A stretch of 6,125 bases of DNA, from NCBI GenBank assembly GCA_958438185.1, contig CAUBQU010000087.1:1-6125 (forward strand), read 5' to 3'. The DNA is from an uncultured Oscillospiraceae bacterium (lineage in GTDB: Bacteria; Bacillota; Clostridia; Oscillospirales; Oscillospiraceae). Shown here piece after piece: positions 5,361 through 6,125 of this stretch; within the stretch, counting starts at the first letter, position 1; each line of letters opens with the position of its first letter. The position numbers were made by a program, and so were the translations under genes. The notes under the pieces were generated by a model. That model did no database searches. It saw only the letters and a list, made by a program, of their open reading frames with translations, and was not told the origin of the DNA.

Positions 5361-5936
5361 ATGAAAGCTTGGAAGAAGAACGCGGTCATTGCAACGGTGC
5401 TGGTCCTGGTCTGCGCGGGGATCTACCTGAACTGGGCCTACGCCGGGCACGACGAGACCCAGGACCTGACGGAGACCCTGAACGCCGATCAGGTCCTGGG
5501 GGACGCCACCATGGTCATCGCCCAATCGGACGACGCCCTGCAGACAGCGGCGACCGAGGGCCTGGACGAGACGTCCGGCGCGGCAGATTACTTTGCCGCC
5601 ATGCGCCTGAGCCGCCAGGAGGCCAGAGACAGCGCCGTGACGACCCTGCAGGAGACCATCGCTTACGCCGGGGACGATGCCGCGGCGACGTCGGCCAGCT
5701 CGGACGCGCTGGATGACCTGATGGCCGTCAGCCTCCAAGAAGCGCAGATCGAGAGCTTAATTATTGCCAAGGGCTACGCCGACTGTGTCGCTTATATGAC
5801 CGACGACGGCATTAACGTCGCCGTCGCCGCCCCCGCCGAGGGGCTGCAGGATGCGGATGTCGCCCTGCTTGCCGACGTCGTCACCGGGCAGTCGGACTAT
5901 CAGCTGGCGGATATCCATATTATTGAGGTAAAGTAA
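5361..5936 (+). CDS. spoIIIAH: Stage III sporulation protein AH, mother-cell partner of SpoIIQ
   Basis: This gene encodes 191 residues (about 218 in B. subtilis). An N-terminal basic anchor and one membrane segment (about 8-27, AVIATVLVLVCAGIYLNWAY) are followed by an acidic linker (about 30-75). The C-terminal YscJ/FliF-like domain starts with YFAAMRLSRQEARDSAVTTL (77-96) and includes ESLIIAKGYADCVAYMTDDG (131-150), INVAVAAP and a final IHIIEVK. These are the family's hallmark elements, equivalent to the KAKGF and VVYI motifs. In known systems this domain binds SpoIIQ from the forespore across the intermembrane space and anchors the channel. The start has the best ribosome site of the operon, AGGAGGAG at 5348-5355, 5 nt before the ATG and 11 nt after the spoIIIAG stop. 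It is the last gene of the operon, with a terminator 25 nt downstream. Confidence 0.96.
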   Translation: MKAWKKNAVIATVLVLVCAGIYLNWAYAGHDETQDLTETLNADQVLGDATMVIAQSDDALQTAATEGLDETSGAADYFAAMRLSRQEARDSAVTTLQETIAYAGDDAAATSASSDALDDLMAVSLQEAQIESLIIAKGYADCVAYMTDDGINVAVAAPAEGLQDADVALLADVVTGQSDYQLADIHIIEVK

Positions 5937-5960
5937 CGCAGCCTGGGGTAAAGTGCCCAC

Positions 5961-6007
5961 GCCGCGGCAGCTTGGGGGGAGGCCCCGGCTGCCGCGGCAT
6001 ATTTTGT
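5961..6007 (+). terminator. Rho-independent terminator of the spoIIIA operon
   Basis: Perfect 11-bp GC-rich arms, GCCGCGGCAGC (5961-5971) and GCTGCCGCGGC (5988-5998), flank an inner GGGG/CCCC pairing (5974-5977 with 5983-5986) and a short loop. ATATTTTG follows immediately. The T run is modest but the stem is very strong. It begins 25 nt after the spoIIIAH stop and just before an independent promoter. Confidence 0.88.
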
Positions 6008-6028
6008 GGCTGGGCGCAAGAAAATTGG

Positions 6029-6057
6029 TTGACAAGGTCTTGCAAATGTGCTATAAA
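6029..6057 (+). promoter_or_regulatory. Strong sigma-A-type promoter for the next gene downstream
   Basis: A perfect -35 TTGACA (6029-6034), a 17-bp spacer and -10 TATAAA (6052-6057, 5 of 6), with TG one base upstream (extended -10), make this the best housekeeping promoter in the window. Transcription should start near 6064. It belongs to a separate unit after the spoIIIA terminator. The gene it drives lies beyond the window. Confidence 0.88.
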
Positions 6058-6087
6058 ATTAGTGTTAACTTCATACATCGCATCATC

Positions 6088-6110
6088 GTTCGCGCGTTCC
6101 TCGCGCGGAT
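6088..6110 (+). promoter_or_regulatory. Leader hairpin before the downstream gene
   Basis: CGCGCG (6091-6096) and CGCGCG (6102-6107) pair around a TTCCT loop, extended by up to three weaker pairs including wobbles (6088-6090 with 6108-6110). It is only about 25 nt after the expected transcription start and just before a purine-rich AAAAGGA (6111-6117). It could stabilise the 5' end of the message or modulate initiation. There is no T run, so it is not a terminator. Confidence 0.4.
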
Positions 6111-6125
6111 AAAAGGAACCCGGTG
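6111..6125 (+). other. Possible ribosome site and GTG start of the next gene (window edge)
   Basis: AAAAGGA (6111-6117) is followed after 5 nt by GTG at 6123-6125, the last three bases of the window. The spacing suits a translation start, and a strong promoter lies about 60 nt upstream. With one codon visible nothing can be said about the product, and the true start could lie beyond the window. Confidence 0.3.

Noticed and set aside
6073..6080. CATACATC, nearly a perfect sigma-E -10
   Set aside because: No -35 of the KMATATT type lies at the proper distance, and the site sits in the leader of a much stronger sigma-A promoter.
1..6125. tRNA, rRNA, CRISPR arrays, insertion sequences or phage attachment sites
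   Set aside because: I looked for cloverleaf-like arms, regularly spaced repeats, transposase motifs and terminal inverted repeats and saw none. The window is almost fully occupied by the two gene units described.

Overview
The window is the complete eight-gene sporulation locus spoIIIAA-AB-AC-AD-AE-AF-AG-AH on the + strand (about 1244-5936). A divergent two-component regulatory system lies upstream on the - strand (1-1062). A strong terminator and the promoter and leader of a further, unseen + strand gene lie downstream (5961-6125). The spoIIIA genes point to an endospore-forming Firmicute. The GC-rich coding sequence, with strong preference for codons such as CTG, ATC and GCG, suggests a high-GC member of Clostridia, most likely the Oscillospiraceae/Oscillospirales. 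The taxonomic placement is inference; the spore-former call is firm.

Layout. Positions 1-392 (-) hold the N-terminal 130 codons of a membrane sensor, presumably a histidine kinase. Positions 409-1062 (-) hold a complete OmpR/PhoB-type response regulator that precedes the sensor in the same transcript. Positions 1063-1243 form a divergent control region: a good housekeeping-type promoter and leader for the two-component system, and a weaker candidate sigma-E-type promoter for spoIIIA. The leader carries a hairpin and an 11-bp tandem repeat. From 1244 to 5936 the eight spoIIIA genes are packed with overlaps or very short gaps. The terminator hairpin follows at 5961-5998, then a near-consensus promoter at 6029-6057 and a leader with a small hairpin.

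How the genes work together. From known spoIIIA biology, the proteins are made in the mother cell and sit in the outer forespore membrane. SpoIIIAA is the cytoplasmic ATPase. SpoIIIAB is a GspF-like platform protein. SpoIIIAC, AD and AE are polytopic membrane proteins. SpoIIIAF, AG and AH carry ring-building domains in the intermembrane space. SpoIIIAH meets forespore SpoIIQ, which is not encoded here, to form the feeding-tube channel needed for late forespore gene expression.

The main system is therefore known rather than novel. The points most worth a second look are regulatory: a sigma-E-like promoter buried inside spoIIIAF in front of spoIIIAG-AH, built on otherwise rare ATA codons; the 11-bp tandem repeat in the response-regulator leader; and the back-to-back arrangement of that two-component system with spoIIIA.
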